Shown: positions 1 through 8,685, counted from the first letter of the stretch. The stretch is 33,059 bases of DNA from an uncultured Lactobacillus sp. (GCF_948948975.1 NZ_CARBVX010000021.1:1-33059); one strand, 5' to 3'. Notes: generated by a model not told the origin, from the sequence alone. A program made the numbers and translations.

Positions 1-1188
1 GCATCAGGTGAAAATGGAATTTGGGCTGCTGCTGGTATTAATTCAGATAATATTGCTATGACTGCAACTGAAACCATTACCACTAATTCAAGAATTCAAG
101 GTATTGATCCACTCCTTGAAAAAGGCGGTCTAGGCGAAGAAGACTTCGTGACTCTAACTTTGCCATATATTCATTCTGCCTATGAAGGTGTAGAACGCGT
201 AGGCTACCTCCTTGAAAAGTATGGTACTTACGAAATGAACGGAATGGCTTTTTCTGACAAAGACGAAATTTGGTATCTTGAAACTATTGGTGGCCACCAC
301 TGGGCAGCTCGCCGTATTCCAGATGATGCGTACGTAATCGCTCCTAACCGTCTAAATATCGATGAATTTTATTTCGATAATGATGATTTTGCTTCATCAA
401 AAGATTTAAAAGATTTAATTGAAGAATATCACTTAAATCCAGACCTTGAGGGCTATAACTTGCGTCACATCTTCGGCTCCTCAACAATTAAAGATGCTCA
501 CTACAATAATCCACGTGCTTGGTATATCCATAACTATTTTGATCCTGATTTTGGTGGTGAACCAAGTGATCAAGATCAACCATTTATTTGCCACGCAAAT
601 CGCAAGATTAGTATTGAAGACATTAAATGGGCTGAAAGTTCTCACTATCAAGACACTCCTTTTGATGCATACGGCGATCAAGGTACAGCTGAACAAAAGA
701 AGACCTTCCGTCCAATTGGTATTAATAGAAACTTTGAAACTCATATTTTACAAATTAGAAATGACGTTCCAGAAGAAATTGCTGGTGTTCAATGGTTAGC
801 ATTTGGGCCAAATACTTTTAACAGCATGGTTCCTTTCTACACCAATATCACTACTACTCCAGCCAGCTTCCAGACCGGTCCTAAATTTGATTTAAATAAG
901 ATCTTCTGGTTGAATAAATTAACTGCTCAATTAGGTGATACTAATTTCCGTGTTTATGGCGAATTAGAAGCAGATTTTGAACAAAAGAGTCTTGCTCAAT
1001 GCCATAAAATTCAACATGAAACTGATAAAGAAATTGAAAACTATTCTGGCGATGAACTCCAAGATAAGCTAAACAAAGCAAATCAAAAGATGGCTGATAC
1101 AGTTTACAACAATACTGTTGAATTACTAGGAAACATGGTTAATGAAGGTCACGGCTTAATGACCTTAAAATATGACTTACTTGATTAG
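1..1188 (+). CDS. C69 family dipeptidase (PepD-like), 5' truncated by window edge
   Basis: The reading frame is open from base 1, so the gene starts upstream; 395 codons are visible. The protein resembles the C-terminal four fifths of lactobacillar C69 (PepD/PepDA) dipeptidases, which are about 470 residues long and hydrolyse dipeptides in the cytoplasm. The N-terminal Cys nucleophile is outside the window. Visible family features are the GIWAAAGINSDN stretch at the very start, IQGIDPLLEKGGLGEEDFVT, WYLETIGGHHWAARRIPDDA and a C-terminal ENYSGDEL region. The ATG at base 58 is internal, not the start. A hairpin terminator follows the stop. Confident in the family; which dipeptidase paralogue it is cannot be told. 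Confidence 0.92.
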   Translation, partial: ASGENGIWAAAGINSDNIAMTATETITTNSRIQGIDPLLEKGGLGEEDFVTLTLPYIHSAYEGVERVGYLLEKYGTYEMNGMAFSDKDEIWYLETIGGHHWAARRIPDDAYVIAPNRLNIDEFYFDNDDFASSKDLKDLIEEYHLNPDLEGYNLRHIFGSSTIKDAHYNNPRAWYIHNYFDPDFGGEPSDQDQPFICHANRKISIEDIKWAESSHYQDTPFDAYGDQGTAEQKKTFRPIGINRNFETHILQIRNDVPEEIAGVQWLAFGPNTFNSMVPFYTNITTTPASFQTGPKFDLNKIFWLNKLTAQLGDTNFRVYGELEADFEQKSLAQCHKIQHETDKEIENYSGDELQDKLNKANQKMADTVYNNTVELLGNMVNEGHGLMTLKYDLLD

Positions 1189-1209
1189 GTAAAAATAAAT
1201 ACATACAAC

Positions 1210-1247
1210 GATGCATAGAAGTATAGATCTACTATGCATCTTTTTTA
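1210..1247 (+). terminator. Rho-independent terminator of the dipeptidase gene
   Basis: A 9-bp stem, GATGCATAG (1210-1218) with CTATGCATC (1232-1240), is followed directly by six T. It lies 22 bases after the dipeptidase stop. Confidence 0.85.
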
Positions 1248-1287
1248 TTCAAAATTAATAGCAAAAAGAAAAATAATGATAACTATC

Positions 1288-1318
1288 TGCTATAATATAC
1301 TTACTAATTATTAGCAAG
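1288..1318 (+). promoter_or_regulatory. Extended -10 promoter with overlapping palindrome, upstream of nitroreductase
   Basis: TGCTATAAT (1288-1296) is an extended -10 element; no good -35 is seen, which fits that promoter class. Immediately downstream, 1300-1318 reads CTTACTAATTATTAGCAAG, a palindrome with one mismatched pair per arm. It would cover the transcription start, a typical place for a repressor operator. The TACT...AGCA ends resemble operators of HxlR/YodB-type repressors from memory, and an HxlR remnant lies just after the next gene. Confidence 0.55.
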
Positions 1319-1328
1319 AAGGATAAAA

Positions 1329-2087
1329 ATGATACATAACAAAACTATTGATGCACAATTAAATCACCGTTCAATTCGAAAATTTAAAGATACAACTTTA
1401 AATAAGGAACAATTGGAAACTTTATACTCAGTTTTTGCACAAACTCCAACTAGTATGTTTATGCAAAATGCTAGCTTGATACATATTATTGATCCTGAGC
1501 AAAAGAAAAAAATTAGAGAACTATGTAATCAAAAATATGTTGGTGCAGAAGGTGATTTATTCATCTTTGTCGTTGATTTATATCGTAATCAACAAATTAG
1601 AAAACAACTTGGCACGGATGATGGTCGTGTGCATACTACTGATATCTTTTTCCAAGCAATGGAAGATACCTTACTTGCCTATCAAAATGTTGCTAATGCC
1701 GTAGAAAGTATGGATTTAGGCTACGTACCACTTGGGACAGTTAATGATCATCCACTTGAAATGCTTAAGACACTTGATTTACCTAAATTAACTTTTCCAG
1801 TATTAGGAATGCAAGTTGGCGTGCCTGATCAAAAGCCACAATTAAAACCACGTTTACCATTACAGTTCACTTGTTTTGAAGGAAAATATAACAAGGACTT
1901 CGATGTAAAAGAACTACGTGATTATGACAAAGTAGTTACTACTTACTATGATTTACGTAATTCAAATCGTCGTATTGATTCATTTACTAAACAAATCACT
2001 GGCGCTAAGCTAGATAATCACAAAACTGATCGTGACGAATTGCCTGAAGAACTACATAAACAAGAGCTTTGCTTAGACTGGAAGTAA
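1329..2087 (+). CDS. Nitroreductase family NAD(P)H-dependent flavin oxidoreductase
   Basis: The 252-residue protein starts with the nitroreductase signature (residues ~11-20, LNHRSIRKFKD), whose basic residues bind FMN phosphate. A central LAYQNVANAVESMDLGYVPLG helix-strand unit and the glycine-rich PVLGMQVGVP follow. Length and the long C-terminal arm fit the NfrA/Frp-like subgroup, which reduces nitro compounds, quinones or flavin with NAD(P)H. The ATG is preceded by AAGGA at a good distance. It stands alone after an extended -10 promoter with a palindrome and is followed by a decayed HxlR regulator, the usual partner of such genes. The physiological substrate is unknown. Confidence 0.88.
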   Translation: MIHNKTIDAQLNHRSIRKFKDTTLNKEQLETLYSVFAQTPTSMFMQNASLIHIIDPEQKKKIRELCNQKYVGAEGDLFIFVVDLYRNQQIRKQLGTDDGRVHTTDIFFQAMEDTLLAYQNVANAVESMDLGYVPLGTVNDHPLEMLKTLDLPKLTFPVLGMQVGVPDQKPQLKPRLPLQFTCFEGKYNKDFDVKELRDYDKVVTTYYDLRNSNRRIDSFTKQITGAKLDNHKTDRDELPEELHKQELCLDWK

Positions 2088-2117
2088 AAATTATTAATGA
2101 GGAAGTTTATACAGTAA

Positions 2118-2192
2118 TCTAAAAATGAATATTCATTGACTGATTTAGGAAAGACACTTTTTCCAGTTATTAAGGCGATGGATGAAGAGCAA
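2118..2192 (+). pseudogene. Remnant of an HxlR-family transcriptional regulator (C-terminal piece)
   Basis: One frame encodes NEYSLTDLGKTLFPVIKAMD, which matches the C-terminal wing and dimerisation helix of HxlR regulators (typical form VEYSLTELGKSLxPVL). A TAA at 2115-2117 lies just upstream in the same frame, no start or winged-helix N-terminus is present, and after about residue 25 the frame loses similarity and runs antisense into the next gene. I read it as the last trace of a deleted regulator gene that probably controlled the adjacent nitroreductase. Confidence 0.6.
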
Positions 2193-2206
2193 CTCATAAT
2201 TCTTAA

Positions 2207-2659
2207 TTACTTACTAGCCTTAGGTGGACGAAGAGAGCCACGTTTAATCGTTATTGGTAAATCTTTTAAAGCCCCATAAACTTTCTCTAGTTCAGCCATA
2301 ACCTCTTTTTCATCTAATCCTTTTTCCTTGATAACTTCAGAGGCTGCTTTAGCATAATTACGTTTAAATTTTGCATTCACTTCATTCCAGTTAACTAATG
2401 CAAAATTATCAGCCAATTTTTGATCAAAGGGTATTTTACCTTGAATCATCAAAACTGCAATTATCGGATATCCTGCATAACCTTGCCAATAAGTTGCATT
2501 GTCATTTGAATGGTAAATGTCATTATCCCAGCTTACCGTATAGGTCTTTGCATCATTTGATGAAGTAACCAAAGCCTCATTATTTTTCAACTCCACATGT
2601 TTATCCACAATTGCTGTGTAAGCTTCTAAAATTTTTTGAATTGGTGGCATCTTTTTCAT
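2207..2659 (-). CDS. Conserved hypothetical protein, 150 residues
   Basis: I do not recognise a named family. The protein is soluble, with no signal peptide or membrane segment. It has an aromatic middle (residues ~45-70: WDNDIYHSNDNATYWQGYAGYP), a hydrophobic strand IIAVLMIQGKIPF and an amphipathic Lys/Glu-rich helical C-terminal half. The start chosen is the ATG at 2659, preceded by GGAGGG eight bases upstream. A TTG five codons further up would place this ribosome binding site inside the gene, so it is rejected. It is divergent from the lipoprotein gene downstream on the plus strand. Function unknown. Confidence 0.7.
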   Translation of the reverse strand: MKKMPPIQKILEAYTAIVDKHVELKNNEALVTSSNDAKTYTVSWDNDIYHSNDNATYWQGYAGYPIIAVLMIQGKIPFDQKLADNFALVNWNEVNAKFKRNYAKAASEVIKEKGLDEKEVMAELEKVYGALKDLPITIKRGSLRPPKASK

Positions 2660-2745
2660 TATCTTTCCCTCCAATTTTCATTTAAATTTACTTTACTCAA
2701 TAAATATAAGATAATTAGTCCTACCTATTATCTTAGGAGTTTTTT

Positions 2746-3462
2746 ATGAAAAATATTAGTAAAAAGTTTGCCTTAATTTTTATGCTACTCTCTCTTGGAC
2801 TGACCCTTTCAGCTTGTAGCATTATTATCTCTAACAACAATAACAATAAACCTGAAATTAAAACTACTCTTAGTAATCAAGGTTTTAATCAACTAGAAGT
2901 CTCTGCTACCGCAACAGACATTTCTGTTAAATATGGCGATAAATATGCCGTTGAATACGAAGGACCTAAGAACTTAAAGCCTACTGTCAGCAGAAAGAAC
3001 GGCAAGCTAACAATTAAGCAATCAGCCTCTGGAATTCACCACATTAACGGATATCCTACTATCACTATTACCGTACCAAAACACCTATTGAAGAGTTTAA
3101 ATCTTTCAACAGATGATGGAGATATTGAAGTTGAAAATATCGCTACCACAAATCCTATTTCTTTGAATACTGATGATGGAGATATTGATATTAACAATTT
3201 AAAATCTCCAAGTGGAAAAATTGATACCAGCGATGGAGATATCACTATTAACAAATTAAATAGTAAAAATGGCTTTAAGGTAAACACAGATGACGGTGAT
3301 ATTCATATCTCTACGTCTAATTTTAGTGGCTATAATCTTAATGTAGATGATGGGGATATCAAAGCTAAAGGTAATTCTTCTAGCGATACTTTTACACAAA
3401 ATAAAAATAGTGCTAATGTCTTAACAGCTTCTACACAAGATGGAGATATCAAAATTAAATAG
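2746..3462 (+). CDS. DUF4097-family lipoprotein with DGDI beta repeats
   Basis: The 238-residue protein has a lipoprotein signal peptide: basic start, hydrophobic core and lipobox LSAC with Cys24, so it should be lipid-anchored on the outer face of the membrane. An Asn-rich linker follows. The rest is a DUF4097-type beta-helix-like domain with six copies of the short motif DGDI spaced about 15-26 residues apart, the last near the C-terminus. Such domains are often called putative adhesins; the role is not established. AGGAG precedes the ATG, and a strong hairpin terminator follows the stop. The gene is apparently monocistronic. Confidence 0.87.
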   Translation: MKNISKKFALIFMLLSLGLTLSACSIIISNNNNNKPEIKTTLSNQGFNQLEVSATATDISVKYGDKYAVEYEGPKNLKPTVSRKNGKLTIKQSASGIHHINGYPTITITVPKHLLKSLNLSTDDGDIEVENIATTNPISLNTDDGDIDINNLKSPSGKIDTSDGDITINKLNSKNGFKVNTDDGDIHISTSNFSGYNLNVDDGDIKAKGNSSSDTFTQNKNSANVLTASTQDGDIKIK

Positions 3463-3471
3463 AATATAAGT

Positions 3472-3510
3472 AAAAATGACAGATTGCAAAAGCTACAATC
3501 TGTCATTTTT
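3472..3510. terminator. Bidirectional terminator between lipoprotein and small ORF
   Basis: A perfect 15-bp inverted repeat, AAAAATGACAGATTG (3472-3486) and CAATCTGTCATTTTT (3496-3510), has A and T runs at its ends. It can end transcription from both converging genes; its right arm reaches the stop codon of the minus-strand gene. Confidence 0.88.
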
Positions 3511-3769
3511 ATTTACTTAAATATAATTTATTACTTCGTGGAAATTCTATCTTTTGTAATTTTTTCATTCTCTTTAAAACTTCTATTTCAGTTAAATTTT
3601 CCCACACTATTTGGCGATATCCATTTTCAACTACTGTAAAAGTATCTCCACCCTTTTCCACAAGGATACTTCGATCTTTTTTATAAGTTAAAAATTTAAT
3701 TTTATCACCGTTATTCATCTTTTGAAGTTCAGTTCTTAGGAGCTGCAACAAATTTTTATTATCTATCAT
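3509..3769 (-). CDS. Small hypothetical protein, 86 residues
   Basis: I do not recognise it. The protein is small, basic and predicted soluble, with an N-terminal amphipathic helix (IDNKNLLQLLRTELQKM), a beta-rich middle (KIKFLTYKKDRSILVEKGGDTFTVVENGY) and a helical Lys/Arg-rich end. GAGGAA lies upstream of the ATG. It sits downstream of the permease gene on the same strand, but the hairpin at 3790-3816 separates them, so it probably has its own promoter. Function unknown. Confidence 0.6.
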   Translation of the reverse strand: MIDNKNLLQLLRTELQKMNNGDKIKFLTYKKDRSILVEKGGDTFTVVENGYRQIVWENLTEIEVLKRMKKLQKIEFPRSNKLYLSK

Positions 3770-3785
3770 GTTTTAATTCCTCAAC

Positions 3786-3816
3786 AAAAAAGAGATAAGA
3801 ACTCATCTTATCTCTT
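3786..3816 (-). terminator. Terminator of the AEC permease gene
   Basis: A perfect 11-bp stem (3790-3800 with 3806-3816, core AAGAGATAAGA) with a 5-base loop is followed on the minus strand by a run of T. It lies just after the stop of the permease gene. Confidence 0.82.
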
Positions 3817-3837
3817 AATTATATACATAACTTTTAT

Positions 3838-5019
3838 TTAAAACATATGTGCCAAGATTGGTAATAGCCAAATCCAAAAGATACAACTTACTGCAAAGAA
3901 TACTGTTGAAACAGCTACTGAACTAGCACCTTCCTTAACATAAATGTTGTAACGGCTAGAAATAATAATTCCAGAAAATGCTGGTGGCAATCCAGTGGCC
4001 AAACAAAGCATTGAAATCTTAGTAGGATCAGATCCCATCCCGCAAATATAGGCAGCTGCAACAATTACTGCTGGAGTTAAGAATAACCTAAAGAAAGTAT
4101 TCCAAATAACTTCCTTATCAATTGAAAACTTAACTGTTGATAAAGCAAGGCCCGCTGCTAAAACGGCAACACCAGCATTTGCTTTTGCAATCAAATCAAA
4201 AGTTGGTGCCCAAGAAGTAGGAATTCTGATACCAATTAACACGAAAATAACCGCAATTAGTGGCGCTGCAGCAACTGGTTGCTTAATGGCGTTGATAACA
4301 GACTTTACAGTTGGGTTCATTTGCTTGTGTGGTTCATCAGCATGATCTGCAATTTCAGCACGTGCTAAATCAATTTCACGGTCTATACCTTTTTCTTTCA
4401 AAGCTTTTGCTTCCGCATCAGTAACCGGTACTCCATCGGGAATAGTTACCATCACTTTTTTCTTAGTCTTGTTTGGCCCTTTACCCTTTATGTCTTCTAC
4501 TTCTACTTTTGTCCCCTTATTATTTGGATTAGAAGCAGCTTTTTTCTTTGTTAAGGCCTGTCCCCTATTAATTAAGGCTAAGCCTAATGGAATAGTAATT
4601 GCATTAACAACAATTGAGACAATTCCAATGACTAAGTTAGTTGTTGCATTATTTCCATAAATGGGATCTAGTACTGCAAAACCAAGAAAACCAATTGTTG
4701 GAGAACCAGCAATTAAAGCACAAACCGCAGCTTGTTGTGTAGTTCTGTGGAAAAACAATTTATCTAAGTAATAACTCAACATAAAGAGTCCTACCACACC
4801 AACAATTGAAATTAACGTTAATACGATATCTTGCGCAAACATTTTTCTGGTAGCTTTAACAATTGAAATAAATAAAGCTGCTGGTAATGCGATATCAAGA
4901 ACTAATTTATTTAATCCTTGTCTCTGATCATTATCGAAAAAGTAAAACTTTCCGCAGAGATAGCCTAGTAACATAATCACCAAAATTGGAATTATGTCAT
5001 TGATTAAGATACTAATCAT
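3838..5019 (-). CDS. AEC (auxin efflux carrier) family permease, candidate oxalate/formate or malate carrier
   Basis: The 393-residue integral membrane protein has about five helices, then a long charged loop (residues ~150-235, rich in Lys, Asp and Glu), then about five more helices. This is the layout of AEC/malate permease-type carriers, although the loop is longer than usual. Conserved features include PTIGFLGFAVLDPIYG in the first half and CLATGLPPAFSGIIISSRY in the second. GAGG precedes the ATG. The gene is divergent from oxc-frc across a 371-base region. Bacterial AEC proteins move mono- and dicarboxylates, so a role in oxalate uptake or formate release is attractive, but this is inferred only from family and position. 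Confidence 0.82.
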   Translation of the reverse strand: MISILINDIIPILVIMLLGYLCGKFYFFDNDQRQGLNKLVLDIALPAALFISIVKATRKMFAQDIVLTLISIVGVVGLFMLSYYLDKLFFHRTTQQAAVCALIAGSPTIGFLGFAVLDPIYGNNATTNLVIGIVSIVVNAITIPLGLALINRGQALTKKKAASNPNNKGTKVEVEDIKGKGPNKTKKKVMVTIPDGVPVTDAEAKALKEKGIDREIDLARAEIADHADEPHKQMNPTVKSVINAIKQPVAAAPLIAVIFVLIGIRIPTSWAPTFDLIAKANAGVAVLAAGLALSTVKFSIDKEVIWNTFFRLFLTPAVIVAAAYICGMGSDPTKISMLCLATGLPPAFSGIIISSRYNIYVKEGASSVAVSTVFFAVSCIFWIWLLPILAHMF

Positions 5020-5390
5020 CTCTATACCTCGCTCATAATCTGACCAGTCTAATATTTCCCGATGAAATTATTCTTCATCGCAATCTTAAATATAAACTTA
5101 ATCCAGATATAAGCAAGCGAAAGATTTTTCGAATTTAACTAAAATCGTTATTTTTAATTTTCTATACATTAATTGCCTCGTAACATTCTTAATACCGTTA
5201 ATTTTAAAGAAAATTATTAACATATACGTATGTATTTCATTTCTTCCTTTATCTTAAGATAAAAGTTTTTTTATAGTATTTTTCTTGCTAACCAATTCAA
5301 AAAAAGCTATAAATTAAGTGTACGCATCCTTTATTGGAATAGCGCCTTTATATAAAAAAGTAATATTTATAATTACTATGGAGGTACGTT
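5020..5390. promoter_or_regulatory. Divergent regulatory region between permease and oxc
   Basis: This 371-base AT-rich stretch has no credible gene. It holds a hairpin CGATGAA/TTCATCG (5060-5080) in the permease leader and an ATACGTAT palindrome near 5225. A perfect 16-bp palindrome, TTTATCTTAAGATAAA, lies at 5248-5263. An oxc promoter candidate is TTGCTA (5285-5290) and TATAAA (5308-5313) with a 17-base spacer. The 16-bp palindrome ends 21 bases before the -35, where an activator could bind. No regulator gene is adjacent. Confidence 0.5.
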
Positions 5391-7127
5391 ATGGTAGATG
5401 ACTCTCTAAGTAGAACGGGTGCCAGTTTATTAATTGACGCTTTACAAAAAAATGGTATTAACAACCTATATGGAGTTGTGGGAATCCCAATCACAGATTT
5501 AGCAAGATTAGCTGAATTAAAGGGGATGAAGTATTATGGCTTTCGTCGTGAAGACTCTGCCGTAGACGCTGCCGCAGCTGCTGGATTTTTAACTAAAAAA
5601 CCTGGTGTAGCTATGACTGTATCTGCTCCAGGTTTTTTAAATGGACTAACTGCTTTAGCTCAAGCTACTAAGAATTGTTTTCCATTAATTATGATTTCTG
5701 GATCATCAGAACGCCACATTATTGACTTAGCACAAGGTGACTATGAAGGCTTAGATCAATACAATGTTGCTAAGCCTTTCTGTAAAAAGGCTTATCGTGT
5801 TGATCGAGCACAAGATGTTGGTTTAGCAGTTGCTCGTGCAATTCGTACTGCTGTATCTGGCAGACCCGGTGGTGTTTATCTTGATTTACCAGCTGATACT
5901 ATTGCTCAACTCAACAATGATCTCGGTGAAAAGAACATGGGAGTCTACAAATTAGTTGATCCAGCTCCTCTGCAAGAACCAAGCGATGAAGCAATTAATC
6001 GTGCAGTTGATATTATTAAACAAGCTAAAAAACCTTTAATTATTCTTGGTAAAGGTGCAGCATATGATAGAACTGAAAAACAAGTCCAAGAGTTAATTAA
6101 TAAGACTGATATTCCATTCCTACCAATGTCTATGGCCAAAGGATTGATACCTGATGATGATAAACACTCTGCAGCTGCAGCTCGTTCATTATCATTAAAG
6201 GGTGCTGATGTCGTAATTTTAATTGGTGCTAGATTAAACTGGATGCTTTCATACGGAGATGCACCACAATTTAATCCTGATGCAAAATTTATCCAATTAG
6301 ATATTGATGCAACCCAATTTGATTCTTCTCAAAAGATTTCTGCTCCACTTCAAGGCGACTTAACCTCTATTTTAAACAAGTTAGTACCAGCTCTTACTGC
6401 AACTGGTTATAAGGTACCTTCTGAGTGGCTTAACGCTATTGCTCAAGATACTGCAAAAAATGATGCAAAATTCGCTAAAAGAATCAAAGCCGGCGAAACT
6501 AATCCTGAGTTCGGTTATTACGGCGCTATCGAACCTATTAACGAGTACTTCCAAGAACATCCAGATACTTATCTTGTAAGTGAAGGTGCTAATACTCTTG
6601 ATATTGGTCGAGACATGATTGGAATGAAACTTCCTCGTCATCGACTTGACACTGGTACCTGGGGAGTAATGGGTGTTGGAATGGGCTATGCTATTGCCAC
6701 TGCTATTGAAACTGGTAAACATGTCGTCGCCCTAGATGGAGATAGTGCATTTGGTTTTGATGGTATGGACGTTGAAACTATGTGTCGGTATAATCTACCA
6801 ATTACTGTTGTCGTTATTAACAACGGTGGTATCTACAATGGTGTTGACAATGTTGTCCCTAACCAATTAGGCCCAACAACGCTTGATCCAACTGGCAGAT
6901 ATGATTTAATTGCCAAAGCTTTTGGCGGTGATAACTATTACGTAACTAATTATCAAGAAATGAAAGATACTTTTGCTACAGCAGTTGAATCGGGACGTCC
7001 AAGTATTATCGATGTCCAAATTGATCCATCAATGGGTAAAGAATCAGGTCACATTGGTAATTTGAACCCATCATTAAACTTAAAGCCTCTTGAAGAAGCT
7101 GAACAAGAAAAAATTGATAAGGAGTAA
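5391..7127 (+). CDS. oxc: Oxalyl-CoA decarboxylase
   Basis: A 578-residue thiamine-diphosphate enzyme that converts oxalyl-CoA to formyl-CoA and CO2 in the cytoplasm, consuming a proton. The three-domain plan is present: N-terminal pyrimidine-binding domain with Glu54 in YGFRREDSAVDAA (Glu56 in Oxalobacter numbering), a central domain, and a C-terminal ThDP domain with GDSAFGFDGMD (~450-460) and NNGG (~476-479), the metal/ThDP motif. YGVVGIPITDLAR near residue 27 is typical of oxalyl-CoA decarboxylases rather than acetolactate synthases. GGAGG lies 5 bases before the ATG. frc follows after 5 bases, its ribosome binding site sitting in the oxc 3' end, so the two are one operon. Confidence 0.96.
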   Translation: MVDDSLSRTGASLLIDALQKNGINNLYGVVGIPITDLARLAELKGMKYYGFRREDSAVDAAAAAGFLTKKPGVAMTVSAPGFLNGLTALAQATKNCFPLIMISGSSERHIIDLAQGDYEGLDQYNVAKPFCKKAYRVDRAQDVGLAVARAIRTAVSGRPGGVYLDLPADTIAQLNNDLGEKNMGVYKLVDPAPLQEPSDEAINRAVDIIKQAKKPLIILGKGAAYDRTEKQVQELINKTDIPFLPMSMAKGLIPDDDKHSAAAARSLSLKGADVVILIGARLNWMLSYGDAPQFNPDAKFIQLDIDATQFDSSQKISAPLQGDLTSILNKLVPALTATGYKVPSEWLNAIAQDTAKNDAKFAKRIKAGETNPEFGYYGAIEPINEYFQEHPDTYLVSEGANTLDIGRDMIGMKLPRHRLDTGTWGVMGVGMGYAIATAIETGKHVVALDGDSAFGFDGMDVETMCRYNLPITVVVINNGGIYNGVDNVVPNQLGPTTLDPTGRYDLIAKAFGGDNYYVTNYQEMKDTFATAVESGRPSIIDVQIDPSMGKESGHIGNLNPSLNLKPLEEAEQEKIDKE

Positions 7128-7132
7128 TTAAA

Positions 7133-8491
7133 ATGAGTGAGAACGAAAAAAACGAACAAAATGAATATGCTCCATTAAAAGGAATTAAAGTAGTTGACTG
7201 GACTCAAGTTCAATCCGGCCCTTCATGTACTCAATTACTAGCATGGCTTGGAGCTGAAGTTATTAAAATCGAACGTACTAATACTGGTGACCCAACCAGA
7301 AATGAATTACTTGATATCAAGGATTCATGGAGCCTTTACTTCCTCCAACTAAATGCCAATAAGAAGTCTTTAACTGTTGATATTAAAACTCCAGAAGGTA
7401 AAAAGATTATGTACGACTTAATTAAAAAAGCCGACATATTCGTAGAAAATATTGCTCCTGGTTCTGCTGATAGAAATGGTTTTGGCTGGGAAAAGCTTCA
7501 TAAAATGAATCCTAGATTAATCTATGCTTCATTAAAAGGTTTTAACCAAGGATCACGTTTTGAAAATGTTAAGGCATTTGAACCAGTTGCTCAATCTGCT
7601 GGTGGTGCTGCTTCTGCAACTGGTTGGAACAAAGGTGAAGATAATATTCCTACTCAATCTGCGGCAGCCTTAGGTGACTCAAACTCTGGGATGCACTTAA
7701 CCATCGGTATTTTAGCAGCCTTACTTCAACGTGAACACACTGGTGAAGGTACCTTTGTTTACCAATCAATGCAAGATGCCGTCTTAAACCTTTGTCGTAT
7801 TAAATTACGTGACCAAATCATGTTAGACAACTTAGGTGCTCTTCCTCACTATGCTGTCTATCCTGACTGGAAATGGGGTAAAGCAATTCCACGTGCAGAA
7901 AATACTGAAGGTGGACAAGTTATTGGTTGGTGCTACAAGGCTAAAGGTTGGGAAACTGATCCAAACGCTTATGTTTATATTGTTGTTCAAAACGAAAACA
8001 AGAAGTGGGATAAGCTTTGTGAAGCAATGGGTCATCCTGAATGGGAAGAAGATCCAAGATTCATTGACTGGCAACACCGTCAATTACATAAGGAAGAACT
8101 TTACCCATTAATTGAAGCTTATACTAAGCAATATGACAAATATACTTTAACTAAAGAACTAGGTGCTGCTGGTGTTCCTGTTGGTCCTGTTCTTGACTGG
8201 CATGAGCTTGAAAATGATCCTGATTTAAACAAAGATGGTGCTATTGTTACTATTGATCAAGGCGGTAATCGTGGTGACTTCAAGACTATCGGTCTACCAT
8301 TTACCCTTTCAAATTACACTCCATCTTACGATCGGGCACCAGATCTTGGTGAAAACAACAAGGAAATTTTAACTAAGTTAGGCTATGATCCTGACCAAAT
8401 TGAAGACCTAGTTAACAAAGGGGTTATCTCCAAGGCTAAGGGTCCTAAGAACCCACGCGTTCATGTTATTATCGATGGCAAAGAACACTAA
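7133..8491 (+). CDS. frc: Formyl-CoA:oxalate CoA-transferase
   Basis: A 452-residue class III CoA-transferase that moves CoA from formyl-CoA to oxalate, giving oxalyl-CoA for Oxc and free formate. The N-terminus carries LKGIKVVDWTQVQSGPSCTQ, typical of the CaiB/BaiF fold. The catalytic Asp is Asp182 in AALGDSNSGMH (Asp169 of the Oxalobacter enzyme). KGFNQGSRF and PVGPVLDWHELENDP are further conserved parts. AAGGAG at 7119-7124 gives a good start. The gene is second in the oxc-frc operon, which ends at a strong terminator. In lactobacilli this pair is associated with oxalate degradation and acid response. Confidence 0.96.
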   Translation: MSENEKNEQNEYAPLKGIKVVDWTQVQSGPSCTQLLAWLGAEVIKIERTNTGDPTRNELLDIKDSWSLYFLQLNANKKSLTVDIKTPEGKKIMYDLIKKADIFVENIAPGSADRNGFGWEKLHKMNPRLIYASLKGFNQGSRFENVKAFEPVAQSAGGAASATGWNKGEDNIPTQSAAALGDSNSGMHLTIGILAALLQREHTGEGTFVYQSMQDAVLNLCRIKLRDQIMLDNLGALPHYAVYPDWKWGKAIPRAENTEGGQVIGWCYKAKGWETDPNAYVYIVVQNENKKWDKLCEAMGHPEWEEDPRFIDWQHRQLHKEELYPLIEAYTKQYDKYTLTKELGAAGVPVGPVLDWHELENDPDLNKDGAIVTIDQGGNRGDFKTIGLPFTLSNYTPSYDRAPDLGENNKEILTKLGYDPDQIEDLVNKGVISKAKGPKNPRVHVIIDGKEH

Positions 8492-8509
8492 TTAACTTTT
8501 AAATATTTA

Positions 8510-8556
8510 CTAAAGACAGTTAGAATAAACCTCTAACTGTCTTTAGTGTTTTCTTT
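8510..8556 (+). terminator. Terminator of the oxc-frc operon
   Basis: A perfect 15-bp stem, CTAAAGACAGTTAGA (8510-8524) with its complement at 8532-8546 and a 7-base loop, is followed by a T-rich tail. Confidence 0.93.
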
Positions 8557-8640
8557 TTATAGACATTAATTAATTTTTTGTACTCTTACAAATTACTTAA
8601 AGTCCTACTTTAATCACTATACTTTATTTTAAAATGCGTC

Positions 8641-8646
8641 TATAAT
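8641..8646 (+). promoter_or_regulatory. -10 element before the 171-residue hypothetical gene
   Basis: A perfect TATAAT lies 40 bases before the start codon. No convincing -35 is visible at the right distance. Confidence 0.45.
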
Positions 8647-8685
8647 ATAGATTCATAAGATATATAAAGGGGTGAATTTCTGATC

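Noticed and set aside
446..799. Open frames on both strands inside the dipeptidase gene
   Set aside because: They are shadows of the real frame, with no ribosome binding site and no family features.
6381..6722. Minus-strand 113-codon frame inside oxc
   Set aside because: It is antisense to conserved ThDP-enzyme sequence and has no ribosome binding site or promoter.
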